Source: Bacillota bacterium
GTDB lineage: Bacteria; Bacillota; Clostridia; Acetivibrionales; DSM-2933
Assembly (NCBI GenBank): GCA_030705945.1
Contig: JAUZPS010000006.1
Span: forward strand, 1-27,843
DNA length: 27,843 bases
Direction of reading: 5' to 3'
Shown here: piece after piece, positions 7,262 through 15,852 of the stretch
Layout of the letters: every line of letters begins with the position of its first letter
Position numbering within the stretch: the stretch's first letter is position 1
Translations under genes and position numbers: made by a program
The notes under the pieces: generated by a model
The model's input: the letters and a program-made list of their open reading frames with translations, nothing else
The model's database searches: none
What the model was told of the DNA's origin: nothing

Positions 7262-9127
7262 TTATCTTGCTACTCTTTTTACTTTTAAGTTTTCATTTTT
7301 TGAAGGCTTAATAGTAAGCCATATTGTGTAAACAACTGAAGCTAACATTACTATTAATGTTACCCATGCAATAAACATGGCTAATTTATTATTAGGCTCC
7401 ATCCATGGTCTGTCTTCATTTCCTCTCAAATATACTTGCCACTGATTAACCAGACAACATGCGCTCAAGATTACTGAAGGTATTATCATTCTCTTGTCCC
7501 ACAAAATGCAGATAGTCGCAAAAACTATAGCAGGCAGAAGATATCTCTCATGCATTTTGGTTGCAAACACAAATATACCGGAAGTAAGAAAATATCCTGA
7601 ATAGTAAAGAGCCATGGCGCTTTTTTTCTTTTTTATTAATAACGCAATCGCGAACAGCGATACAACTCCCCACAATACATATCCCCAAACCAGGCAGTTC
7701 AAACCAAGCAAAAATGGCTCCTTGTCAGATGATGTCTGTCTGTTTTGCACCATCCAGAAGTTATAGCCATTAGCAGTTGCATATGGATAATCGTTCAAAC
7801 TAGTGGAATATTGGTGAACCAGCCAAAAATAAAAGTCAGTAAACTTATATGCTGCTTTAGTTATTGAAGATGTATTTTCATTTATGTCAAACAAACCATA
7901 TGGAAATGGCCTATTCTTGCACTCCAACTTAACATATCTTGCTTTAACCGGTTCAAAGTTTACCTCATCGAGCTTGCCGCCGTAATCCTCTTTACTTCCC
8001 CCATTAGCTTCGCTATGAACCACTTTCCATTTGACTGAATCATCTGAGACTAAAATATCATATTTTTTTGCATACTCCCATCCCCACTTAAGCGTAACTT
8101 TGTTTATATCCGTCTCTTTTCCCAGATCCGCATATATCCATTGCTTAGATGAATGTCCCGAAGACCAGGCTGTGTTGGTATCCATATCAGAAGCATAACC
8201 TGCAATATTTGAGCTCGATTCATCCTCTGAAGATTTGAAATCCACCTTTTGGGCGAGATTGGACGCAGTTTGAGTATTTCCGTATACCTCCATTTCCTTC
8301 AAGAAATAAAACGAAGTTTCTTTATAAAACGGAAATACCAAAATAAAGTATATCAGCATGCAACCAGCAGTTGTGAGTACAAGCTTCTTAATAGTTTCAA
8401 GTATTGCGGATTTAAGTAGAGCCCTTTCCCTGCTCAATTTGAACTCTGCAAACTTCTTCCATGGAAAGTCCTTGAAGTATAGCACCACAACCATAGGAAA
8501 TATCGCAATACTTTGGGGCTTAGTCAACGCGGCTACCGCGTAAGCAAATACTGCCCACATTGTTTTTTTCTGATTAAAAAGATATACAACAGCTAATAAT
8601 AAAGTTGCCGTAAAGGAATCAAACTGCCCCCAGACAGATGAATTAAAAATCATTGCAGGGTTAAAAGCATATAAAATACCTAACAATAAACCTATGTTTT
8701 GTTTTTTATACTTTTTGCTGATAAAATAAATTAACACTCCACCAGCTACATCGGATAACACTGACCAAAACTTTACAAAAAACTCTGTGGAATTAAATAA
8801 CTTACCTGTTATGTATAAGAAATACATATAAAAGGGTCCGTAAACACAGTGAGTATTTCTATAAAATTCCTTGAAGCTATGCATCGGATCAGCAAGAAAA
8901 CCTGCCCAATACCTATAACCACCCATATCAATTTTATAACAGGGCAGATAGTTAAACAGCATCCTGACGACAGTAACAATTACTAAAATCACAATCAGTA
9001 TTAGTAATGGAATTTTCATTTCATTTGAGAAAAATCTTTTTATGACGCTATTATTGTTTTGCTTTTTTTCTAATTGCGGTTTTTTTTCTTTACTACCTTC
9101 TTTATTTTGGCTTTTTGCAGTTGCCAT
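7262..9127 (-). CDS. GT-C-type membrane glycosyltransferase with inserted discoidin (F5/8 C) domain
   Basis: The 621-residue polytopic protein has a lysine/glutamine-rich cytoplasmic N-terminus (1-35) and a first helix at about 39-58. The outer loop that follows begins IDMGGYRYWAGFLADP (66-81), where GT-C enzymes keep catalytic acids. FNPAMIFNSSVWGQFD (155-170) and ALTKPQSIAIFP are typical of polyprenol-phosphate-sugar-dependent mannosyltransferase-like families. Residues about 285-415 form an F5/8 type C (discoidin, CBM32-like) domain: NLAQ...SDMDTNTAWSS, then WIYADLGKETDINKVTLKW, YDILVSDDSVKW and RYVKLEC...YG. This domain sits between two membrane helices, on the outer side by topology. ATG 9125-9127 follows AGGGGGA. 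It lies 18 bases from the GT-C gene upstream. Donor and acceptor are unknown. Confidence 0.85.
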   Translation of the reverse strand: MATAKSQNKEGSKEKKPQLEKKQNNNSVIKRFFSNEMKIPLLILIVILVIVTVVRMLFNYLPCYKIDMGGYRYWAGFLADPMHSFKEFYRNTHCVYGPFYMYFLYITGKLFNSTEFFVKFWSVLSDVAGGVLIYFISKKYKKQNIGLLLGILYAFNPAMIFNSSVWGQFDSFTATLLLAVVYLFNQKKTMWAVFAYAVAALTKPQSIAIFPMVVVLYFKDFPWKKFAEFKLSRERALLKSAILETIKKLVLTTAGCMLIYFILVFPFYKETSFYFLKEMEVYGNTQTASNLAQKVDFKSSEDESSSNIAGYASDMDTNTAWSSGHSSKQWIYADLGKETDINKVTLKWGWEYAKKYDILVSDDSVKWKVVHSEANGGSKEDYGGKLDEVNFEPVKARYVKLECKNRPFPYGLFDINENTSSITKAAYKFTDFYFWLVHQYSTSLNDYPYATANGYNFWMVQNRQTSSDKEPFLLGLNCLVWGYVLWGVVSLFAIALLIKKKKSAMALYYSGYFLTSGIFVFATKMHERYLLPAIVFATICILWDKRMIIPSVILSACCLVNQWQVYLRGNEDRPWMEPNNKLAMFIAWVTLIVMLASVVYTIWLTIKPSKNENLKVKRVAR

Positions 9128-9145
9128 TTTTTATCCCCCTCAAAC

Positions 9146-11614
9146 TTATTCTACTTTATAGACGGCTGTATTATTTTCCGCGGTTTCCCAAACCTTCTTA
9201 AATACTGAGCTTATGAATTGTTCGCTGAGTTGTTTAGCGTTCTCGTCATTTCTGAATCCGTCATCAACAAGTATATAAGATATGTTGTTGTCTTTAACTA
9301 GCTTCCTAAGCTCTTGCGCATCTTTGCATGAATAAATAGTCTTCAATATATTTTCTCTGCTGTTAGTATCATATCCAGCGCTCCAAGCATAGTATGGATG
9401 TCCATAGAATACGGGTCTTCCTGCAAGCAGAACCGGATCTAATACATCAGCTGTTGTCAGGAATACAGCTTTAGGATTTGTCGACTCTTTAACCCATTTT
9501 GTTATTGGGTCATCTACCATATATTTAACATTCTGATAATAATTCATATTAAAAAGTGTTTTGAGATCAATAAACCCTGTAAATGTAAGGGTGAACACCA
9601 GCAGGCAAACAATCGCTTTTAAGAACACGCCTTTTTTAATAAACATCCTGTATAAAAAGTTTGCCATAATAATATCAAATAATATTGAAGTAATCATTAT
9701 ATATTTATGATTAACCGGCACATCAGGGCTCAGTTTAAGGGTTGTAGCTATCAGCCATGGCGTCAAGAAAGCTAGAGCAAGCCATCTGCCCCCTTTTGGC
9801 GTAACGGGGTGGTCCATAACGGTGTTGGCTATCAATAAAGTAACAACCATGAGTATAATAGTAAATCCTTTGAATACATTATCAACATCAGGGAATACTA
9901 AAATTGAGCAGCCAATGAGTATTGTTATAATAGTAAGGGATATCCACCGAGCAAATCCCTTAGGAATACTGAATACAGCAATAATCATAAGGTACGGCAT
10001 GATGCCTAACAATTCTATAAAATACTGAATAACTGACGGCGCCATTTTAAAAATAACGCGAATAAGTTCTATATAATTATGCGCATCTCTGTATTGATAG
10101 AAACTGGACATAATATCAGGAGGTATATTGGCTAAGAATCCTATATACAGCTCTGGTTTGACAGCTGACTGACCTACGCCCATAAATATGTTCTGTTCTA
10201 TAATGGAAAGTAAAACTGTTATCACCGCAATATTCAGAAACTCAAGTCGCCTCTTGGACATTATAGCAATAATACAGAGTATTGGTAATGTCGCAATAGT
10301 AACAGCGCCGTTCCAGAAAGTCATAAGCCCTAATATCAAGCCTATCGCAATTGACCTTTTCATATCCTTAGGAAGCCACGCGTCTTTTGATAATAAAAAT
10401 TCTTTAATCCAATTTCTGAAATAAAGTTTGTTATAACTCACATCACTATTTAAGTTGGAAGTTTGCGGAATCTCCGTTGAGTAATTTTCTTGCTCTTCAC
10501 CCTGTAAGTTCTCTACAACTTCAGCTTTCATACTTTTTATTTGTTCATCAGTATTAAACTTTACCTTCCTCAACGCGCCGAGCATACTTCTGAACATAGG
10601 AAATACCGCAATAAGTATAAGAACCATAATGCCTAATGAAAATGCAAGATGCCTTTGATTAACGTAAACATTCTGGGCATATAGACCCCATGTTTCTTGC
10701 GGGGAAGATCTTCCTATGTGTCCTGATACATTGTCCCATAGTGTTTTCAATATATTAGTTATCGATGTTTTACCTCTAAGCTTGTCTGTAATAAATGTAA
10801 AATCAGCAAATGAGCTTCTGAAAGCGAATAAAAACGCTGTTATAAAACCAACGCCTTTCGCGCCCATAACCATAACAACAAAAGAGTACAAAAGCATTAA
10901 AAATGATATCAGAGAAAGAATGCTTGGAACATTAAACGCAAAATCAATTCTCATTCCAAGAAACTCAAGGTTCCCTGCTAAAAACTGAAATAAAAAGTGA
11001 TATCTTACATGTCCATCTGGGAAATGAGGATATTGCGTTGGAAAATTTGAACCCTCGGAAAAAGATCTTATCATCGACATATGGGGTCCAAAATCACTAT
11101 GAACAGTTCCCCCTATTGTCATAACGTTACCGTTTACACGCAATGTCAGAAACATAAAAAAGGTAACAATTATGAACGAAATCAATATAAACCCTAATTC
11201 CCATGAATTTCTTGATGTAAATGCTCTCACATCCGCATAGCTAAGACTGGATACTTTTTTAAAGAAATCTTTAAAACTTCCCTTGTTTTTAATAACAATA
11301 AATAATGCTGCTAAGCCAAAAATCCCCATTGATATTATATTTCCAAAAAGCAATGGTTTTTCCAAATGGTTTAACGCCAAAGCCCCAAAATATGTAAGCC
11401 ATGTAATCAGCATTACACCAACTAAGAATGATGCAGGCAGAGTAACCATCCAATTATCAAGCCTTATGGACTTTCCAAAAAGGCTTATTGTTTTGGTCAC
11501 CCGAAATAATCCTGGAATGACCTTTTTTAGCAGATTATATGCAACGAAGGCCCCAAGGAAAAGATAAAAACTTCCTAGAAATAAGCCCAAAACGAATTGA
11601 ACTACTTCTATCAT
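9146..11614 (-). CDS. Large polytopic membrane protein, GT-C glycosyltransferase-like
   Basis: The 822-residue protein has about 14 or more hydrophobic helices. The first large outer loop has a charged, conserved-looking motif: VHSDFGPHMSMIRSFSEG (171-188) and FPDGHVRYHFLFQF (198-211). These are the kind of acidic and histidine residues used by GT-C enzymes. The last 140 or so residues are a soluble outer domain (ITKWVKESTNPKAVFLTT... ISYILVDDG... NNTAVYKVE) of the type seen at the C-terminus of many putative GT-C proteins. A charged cytoplasmic insert of about 70 residues lies near 345-415. ATG 11612-11614 follows AAGGGGGAA. I cannot place it in a named family with certainty; a chlor_Arch_YYY/DUF2298-like relationship is possible. 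Confidence 0.7.
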   Translation of the reverse strand: MIEVVQFVLGLFLGSFYLFLGAFVAYNLLKKVIPGLFRVTKTISLFGKSIRLDNWMVTLPASFLVGVMLITWLTYFGALALNHLEKPLLFGNIISMGIFGLAALFIVIKNKGSFKDFFKKVSSLSYADVRAFTSRNSWELGFILISFIIVTFFMFLTLRVNGNVMTIGGTVHSDFGPHMSMIRSFSEGSNFPTQYPHFPDGHVRYHFLFQFLAGNLEFLGMRIDFAFNVPSILSLISFLMLLYSFVVMVMGAKGVGFITAFLFAFRSSFADFTFITDKLRGKTSITNILKTLWDNVSGHIGRSSPQETWGLYAQNVYVNQRHLAFSLGIMVLILIAVFPMFRSMLGALRKVKFNTDEQIKSMKAEVVENLQGEEQENYSTEIPQTSNLNSDVSYNKLYFRNWIKEFLLSKDAWLPKDMKRSIAIGLILGLMTFWNGAVTIATLPILCIIAIMSKRRLEFLNIAVITVLLSIIEQNIFMGVGQSAVKPELYIGFLANIPPDIMSSFYQYRDAHNYIELIRVIFKMAPSVIQYFIELLGIMPYLMIIAVFSIPKGFARWISLTIITILIGCSILVFPDVDNVFKGFTIILMVVTLLIANTVMDHPVTPKGGRWLALAFLTPWLIATTLKLSPDVPVNHKYIMITSILFDIIMANFLYRMFIKKGVFLKAIVCLLVFTLTFTGFIDLKTLFNMNYYQNVKYMVDDPITKWVKESTNPKAVFLTTADVLDPVLLAGRPVFYGHPYYAWSAGYDTNSRENILKTIYSCKDAQELRKLVKDNNISYILVDDGFRNDENAKQLSEQFISSVFKKVWETAENNTAVYKVE

Positions 11615-11645
11615 TAAAGAATTCCCCCTTAAAAATTTTTATAAA

Positions 11646-11679
11646 AATTAATAATTCACAATATTTTGTATTATTAATT
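11646..11679 (-). repeat. Intra-operon hairpin after the upstream GT2 gene
   Basis: AATTAATAAT (11646-11655) pairs with ATTATTAATT (11670-11679), with an inner ACAA/TTGT pair. On the minus strand a T-rich run follows. It lies directly after the GT2 stop at 11681 and may be a weak attenuator or an mRNA-stabilising end. Confidence 0.4.
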
Positions 11680-11680
11680 C

Positions 11681-12646
11681 TTAATCATTACTTAATTTGC
11701 TATAAGCGTTTCTTACTCTACTATCTAGTCTCTCTGAAACAAGATACCTTGGTCTTTGCTTGACCTCATCATAAATCTTCGCAATATAAGAACCTATAAT
11801 CCCAAGGCTAATCATAAGTATACTTCCGATTATCAGCAGCAGCAAATTTACAGTTGTGAAACCATTGACAGCATGTCCCTTAAAATACATATACAGAGAC
11901 TCAATACCAAGAGGTATGGCTCCTAATAAGAACAATACTCCTAAAAAAGTAACTATATACAGTGGAAGAGATGAGAAGGATGTCATAGCGTTAATAGCCA
12001 GCTTGATGAGCCTTAGCGGTGACCACTTTGAATTCCCATCTAACCGATCCGCTACAACAAAAGGAATTTGGGTTTTCTTATAACCTACCCATGTAGACAT
12101 TCCTCTAAAAAATGTATTTCTCTCTCTCATTTCTTTCCATGCGTCGACTACTTTTTTATCAAGCAATTTAAAATCCGAAGCTCCGCCAAAGTCAAATCCT
12201 GAAAGCTTTTTTAGCATACTGTAGAATAATAATGAGCTTAGTTTATAAGTTAAACTTTCCTTACCTCTCGATGTTTTAACACATTCAACTATATCAAACC
12301 CCTCATCCAACCACAACGAGAACATTTCAGGTATTTTTTCAGGTGGATGCTGAAGATCTGAGTCCATGACAACACAAGCATCGCCGGACACATTTTCAAG
12401 CCCTGCGCACAAAGCCGCTTCTTTACCAAAATTCCGGCTAAGTTTTACTGCATACACACCGGTTAAATTTAATGATAATCTTTTTAGTTCCTTCCATGTA
12501 TTGTCCCTAGAACCGTCATCAACCAGTATAAACTCATGGTTTATGCCATTTTTCGTTAATATTTTCGATATTATTTCAATATTCTTATATATTTGCTTCT
12601 CTTCATTATATACAGGGATTACAATAGAAATCAACTTGTCACTCAT
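11681..12646 (-). CDS. GT2 glycosyltransferase, polyprenyl-phosphate sugar synthase-like
   Basis: The 321-residue DPM1/GtrB-type enzyme transfers, by family knowledge, a sugar from a nucleotide donor to polyprenyl phosphate at the inner membrane face. Seen: SIVIPVYNEEKQI (7-19), VDDGSRDNT (42-50), the metal-binding motif DSDLQHPP (95-102), and two C-terminal membrane helices starting at about LYIVTFLGVLFLLG and VNLLLLIIGSILMIS, then a YIAKIYDEVKQRPRY tail typical of this group. ATG 12644-12646 follows AAAGGGAGTG and overlaps the end of gtrA by 8 bases, so the two are translationally coupled, the usual arrangement of a GT2 with its GtrA partner. It has the same layout and length as the GT2 at 1824-2789. 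Confidence 0.92.
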   Translation of the reverse strand: MSDKLISIVIPVYNEEKQIYKNIEIISKILTKNGINHEFILVDDGSRDNTWKELKRLSLNLTGVYAVKLSRNFGKEAALCAGLENVSGDACVVMDSDLQHPPEKIPEMFSLWLDEGFDIVECVKTSRGKESLTYKLSSLLFYSMLKKLSGFDFGGASDFKLLDKKVVDAWKEMRERNTFFRGMSTWVGYKKTQIPFVVADRLDGNSKWSPLRLIKLAINAMTSFSSLPLYIVTFLGVLFLLGAIPLGIESLYMYFKGHAVNGFTTVNLLLLIIGSILMISLGIIGSYIAKIYDEVKQRPRYLVSERLDSRVRNAYSKLSND

Positions 12647-13097
12647 TTCGCACTCCCTTTACCTTATAAATTAGCTTTTTGTATACAACAAAATTCCATA
12701 TAAAAATAATTCCCATTGTAAAAATCTTAGTTAAATCTTTATCTTTATGCATAATATCTACGAATAAATAAAGGGCTAAGGTTGAAAATAAAAGGTTAAA
12801 TATGAATAAGATTGTATATGATGAAAGCTGTTTTAAGAAATCTTCTTTTATTTTGAAAGTCCAGAATTTATTTAACAGAAAACTGACCCAAAATCCTACT
12901 ATTTGACTTGCGCCACTAGATAATATTGCGGATAAATTCATATATTTATATAAAAAATGATATATCGAAAAATCACAACCTGCGGCTGCTACACCAATAA
13001 TAAAAGTTTTTCCAAGTTGTAATATATTCTTCTTATTAAAAAGTTCTAAAAAACGTTTGCTCTTAAAAAGTCCATCAAATAAAGTATTTGAAATCAT
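12639..13097 (-). CDS. GtrA family membrane protein
   Basis: The 152-residue protein has four predicted membrane helices and the GtrA family pattern: KTFIIGVAAAGCDFSIYHFLY, SQIVGFWVSFLLNKFWTF and WNFVVYKKLIYK. GtrA proteins are proposed to translocate polyprenyl-phosphate-linked sugars or to support the partner GT2 enzyme. ATG 13095-13097 follows AGGAGAT. It is the first gene after the promoter at 13206-13234 and overlaps the following GT2 gene by 8 bases, which supports a working pair. The N-terminal 25 residues are charged and cytoplasmic. Confidence 0.9.
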   Translation of the reverse strand: MISNTLFDGLFKSKRFLELFNKKNILQLGKTFIIGVAAAGCDFSIYHFLYKYMNLSAILSSGASQIVGFWVSFLLNKFWTFKIKEDFLKQLSSYTILFIFNLLFSTLALYLFVDIMHKDKDLTKIFTMGIIFIWNFVVYKKLIYKVKGVRNE

Positions 13098-13205
13098 GCT
13101 AATCTCCTATGTATTTCTTTAGATATTACAACAAATAATAGATCAATTAAAATCAATAATTTAAATACTACAAAATATCAGCAAAAGCAAAGCCAGTCTC
13201 ATTTT

Positions 13206-13234
13206 ATTATAACAACTCCAGCAAAAATATGCAA
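13206..13234 (-). promoter_or_regulatory. Sigma-A-type promoter of the glycan cluster
   Basis: On the minus strand TTGCAT (13229-13234), a 17-base spacer and TATAAT (13206-13211) lie about 110 bases before gtrA. The following genes all run the same way down to the terminator at 1708-1743, though element insertions may break the transcript. Confidence 0.75.
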
Positions 13235-13517
13235 TTTCTTATTTACTTGTCTAAGTAGAGAAATAAATACTATCTGAGGGGGGATTTAGAAATTTATACA
13301 AATAAAACAGATTTCAATATAGAATTATACATTATTGCCTTTTTATTTATGCTTGAAAGCAAAAATCTATAGATAGTTTACCTTAAGATATGTATTTGCT
13401 AGATCTTGCCAATCGTATAAACTCATCCGAAGTAAACTATCTATATTTGATTTAGTCTTATGAACTTATCAATGACAAAAGATTGTTAAATATGCTCTGT
13501 ATTTTCGTCATTTTACT

Positions 13518-13766
13518 TAGGGCGTTTCAAAAAATTCCTTGTTCAAGTTTCTATGATAAAAACCCATTATATCAAGTTTTTGAAACGACCAGTTGCTATA
13601 TAAGTTACGAAAAAGATTTTACATTAAAAATGCAGTTAATACGCCTGAATTTTACTATCAAAGTTGAACTTTTCGCAACTTATGAATCAAGGTATATATT
13701 TTGCAATATAAAAAATGAATGTAAAATGTTTATTGCAAAATATATAAGTTTTTTTATATTACCTTA
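13518..13766 (+). mobile_element. Element A, copy 1, split by element B
   Basis: The left part (13518-13598) holds TAGGGCGTTTCAAAAA, the central fold and GAAACGACCAGTTGCTA. The right part (13747-13766) resumes with AGTTTTTTT and ends in ACCTTA. The break is filled by a B element with TA repeated at both sides. The terminal TTA is the reverse complement of the stop codon of the DUF2156 gene. The rest of the spacer back to the gtrA promoter (13235-13517) shows no gene. Confidence 0.8.
13599..13744 (+). mobile_element. Element B, copy 2 (146 nt), inserted in element A
   Basis: The ends TATAAGTTACG and GCAAAATATA are flanked by TA duplicated at 13597-13598 and 13745-13746. Flanking halves together restore the tail of an A element (compare 21446-21475). 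Confidence 0.88.
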
Positions 13767-14666
13767 CTTAAATATAACAGAATATTTTTTAATTATTTTA
13801 GCAGGATGATAGGATAATTTTGCTCTTCTTATACCTTCAATTCCTAAATCCTGCTCCCGATTTATATATTCTGCAGAGTGCCATTCATTTTCACAAAACT
13901 GCTGATTAACAAATGTATACAATCCATTAATTTTACTGTTGGCTTTTTCAACATGGATTACGGCAGTGTTATTGTTTAACATCTCACCAATGGTAAACGC
14001 TTCAAATCTCCCGTTAACATTTATAAGAGCCCCCTTGCAACCAATCTTTTCGAGGTTATCAAGAAGTTCTGTATTTGCCTTTTTCTCACAATAATTCGAT
14101 CCATGTTCTTCACAATTCTTCTCAGCGCACCATTCGTCCATAATCCGTTTGCATTCATGGATATTTGAAGAATCCAGCTTTTCATAAGAATATTCATATT
14201 GCTTTTTAAGTTTATGTATATGGTTTCTTTTTCCGTCGTATTTTTTTCCTGAAAGCGTTATCAGGTCTTTAGAATAATATACATAATCACTGTTGTTGTT
14301 ATCATATTCTATTTCAATATCGTTTTGAAAATTCTCATTAAAAAGAGTAATAAAACTTTCGGGCACTCTGTTAAACACTAAACTCCAGTTATTTTCCCGA
14401 AAGAACTCCTTCATTATTTGCAAAGCTTCTCTAAAATTACCGCTATTAACATTACCAATAGGTATAAAGGCATATGGTCTAGCTTTTTCAGGCATAGATA
14501 TAAGACATAATAATCCATTGATTTCTACAAATCTAAAATTGTAGAAATTTCGCCACATAAACATATTGGCAAATGTTAATTCTGAAATTTCAGGATTGCT
14601 TAGCTTTAAAAAGCTATTAATATAATCCTTGTCATTTATTGAAATCTCTTTAAATTTAAGCTCCAT
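13764..14666 (-). CDS. DUF2156 (phosphatidylglycerol lysyltransferase C-terminal domain-like) protein
   Basis: I choose ATG 14664-14666 (300 residues), one base after the pfkA stop, with GGAGAT inside the end of pfkA as ribosome binding site; a longer frame into pfkA lacks support. The protein shows the N-terminal PEISELTFANMFMWR pattern and a C-terminal GNAT-like half (LINVNGRFEAFTIGE, VHVEKAN, YINREQDLGIEGIRRAKLSYHPAK) typical of DUF2156/PF09924 proteins of Clostridia. Related domains transfer aminoacyl groups from tRNA, but the stand-alone soluble members lack a proven substrate. It is co-transcribed with pfkA. Its TAA stop (13764-13766) is the terminal triplet of an A element, so the native end may have been altered. 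Confidence 0.82.
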   Translation of the reverse strand: MELKFKEISINDKDYINSFLKLSNPEISELTFANMFMWRNFYNFRFVEINGLLCLISMPEKARPYAFIPIGNVNSGNFREALQIMKEFFRENNWSLVFNRVPESFITLFNENFQNDIEIEYDNNNSDYVYYSKDLITLSGKKYDGKRNHIHKLKKQYEYSYEKLDSSNIHECKRIMDEWCAEKNCEEHGSNYCEKKANTELLDNLEKIGCKGALINVNGRFEAFTIGEMLNNNTAVIHVEKANSKINGLYTFVNQQFCENEWHSAEYINREQDLGIEGIRRAKLSYHPAKIIKKYSVIFK

Positions 14667-14667
14667 T

Positions 14668-15753
14668 CTAATCTCCAAATCCAACTCCGACACTTTTAGC
14701 AATTCTGATGAGTTCTCCATTAGGATCCACAGTCTTTAATTTACCAACAGCATCCTCTAATGAAACAGCGTTTATTGAATTCCCCTGCAGGCCAACCATC
14801 ATGCCAAACTTGCCTTCATTAAGCATTTCTACTGCCGCAACGCCATACCTTGTTGATAATATTCTATCAAATGGAACAGGCCTGCCGCCCCTTTGTAAAT
14901 GTCCCAAAATAGTTACCCTTGTCTCGTGTCCTGTTAACTTTTCCAAGTCGTCCGCAAGTTTATTTCCTATACCACCTAACCTTATGGGATCAGGGCTGTT
15001 CTCAACTACCTTGCTTACAACCACATCGCCATCTTTCGGCTTTGCTCCCTCAGCGACAACAACAATACTGAAGGATTTTCCTGCGTGTTCTCTTTCCTTT
15101 AATTTATTTGTTATATTATTTATATCATAAGGAATTTCCGGAATAAGAATAACATCTGCCCCGCCTGCTATACCTGATTCAAGAGCAATCCATCCTGCAT
15201 ATCTTCCCATTACCTCAAGAATCATAACCCTATGGTGTGATTCAGCGGTTGAATGAAGTTTATCAATTGCTTCCGTAGCAGTATCAACCGCAGTCATAAA
15301 TCCGAATGTAGTATCAGTTGCAGACAAGTCGTTATCAATTGTTTTAGGAACTCCAATTACCTTCATTCCCTTTCTTGCAAAATCTCTTGCGCTAGTTAAT
15401 GTGCCATCTCCTCCAATAAGGACCATGCAATCGATTTCATGCATATTGACATTATCTATAACTCTCTCCGACATGTCCTTATACTCAACTTTTCCATCTT
15501 TTTCGATTCTGAAACTAAAAGGGTTGTCTTTATTGGATGAGCCAAGAATTGTGCCCCCTTTATCCAGTATTCCCGACACATCACCTGATTTGAATTTAAC
15601 ATAGTCATTCATAACCAAGCCTCTGTAGCCGTCCTTAAAGCCTATAACTTCCCAGCCATATCTACAAACAGCTGTTTTTACAACCGCCCTCAACACCGCG
15701 TTTAGCCCAGGACAGTCTCCACCACCTGTTAGAACTCCTATCTTTTTTATCAT
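14668..15753 (-). CDS. pfkA: 6-phosphofructokinase, probably ATP-dependent
   Basis: It catalyses the committed glycolytic step, fructose-6-phosphate to fructose-1,6-bisphosphate, in the cytosol. The 361-residue length fits the mixed-specificity group of bacterial PFKs better than the short 320-residue type. Motifs: GVLTGGGDCPGLNAV (6-20), GGDGT at 114-118, PKTIDND (136-142) with catalytic Asp140, MGR (182-184) and GHLQRGGRP. Gly117 after the phosphate-binding Asp points to ATP, whereas pyrophosphate enzymes carry Asp there. Lys137 is the residue usually seen in pyrophosphate enzymes, so the pair is a hybrid like that reported for the ATP-PFK of Streptomyces. ATG 15751-15753 follows GAGGAGG. 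It has its own promoter and a downstream DUF2156 gene. Confidence 0.92.
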   Translation of the reverse strand: MIKKIGVLTGGGDCPGLNAVLRAVVKTAVCRYGWEVIGFKDGYRGLVMNDYVKFKSGDVSGILDKGGTILGSSNKDNPFSFRIEKDGKVEYKDMSERVIDNVNMHEIDCMVLIGGDGTLTSARDFARKGMKVIGVPKTIDNDLSATDTTFGFMTAVDTATEAIDKLHSTAESHHRVMILEVMGRYAGWIALESGIAGGADVILIPEIPYDINNITNKLKEREHAGKSFSIVVVAEGAKPKDGDVVVSKVVENSPDPIRLGGIGNKLADDLEKLTGHETRVTILGHLQRGGRPVPFDRILSTRYGVAAVEMLNEGKFGMMVGLQGNSINAVSLEDAVGKLKTVDPNGELIRIAKSVGVGFGD

Positions 15754-15808
15754 AATGCAATCCTCCTCATAATAGTTTATGTTCTCGTAATTTAATTTGT
15801 AATAATTT

Positions 15809-15836
15809 ATTATATATCAAAATGAACTTAATTCAA
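15809..15836 (-). promoter_or_regulatory. Candidate promoter of pfkA
   Basis: On the minus strand TTGAAT (15831-15836), a 16-base spacer and TATAAT (15809-15814) lie about 55 bases before the pfkA start. Confidence 0.6.
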
Positions 15837-15852
15837 GAATAAAAAATAACAA

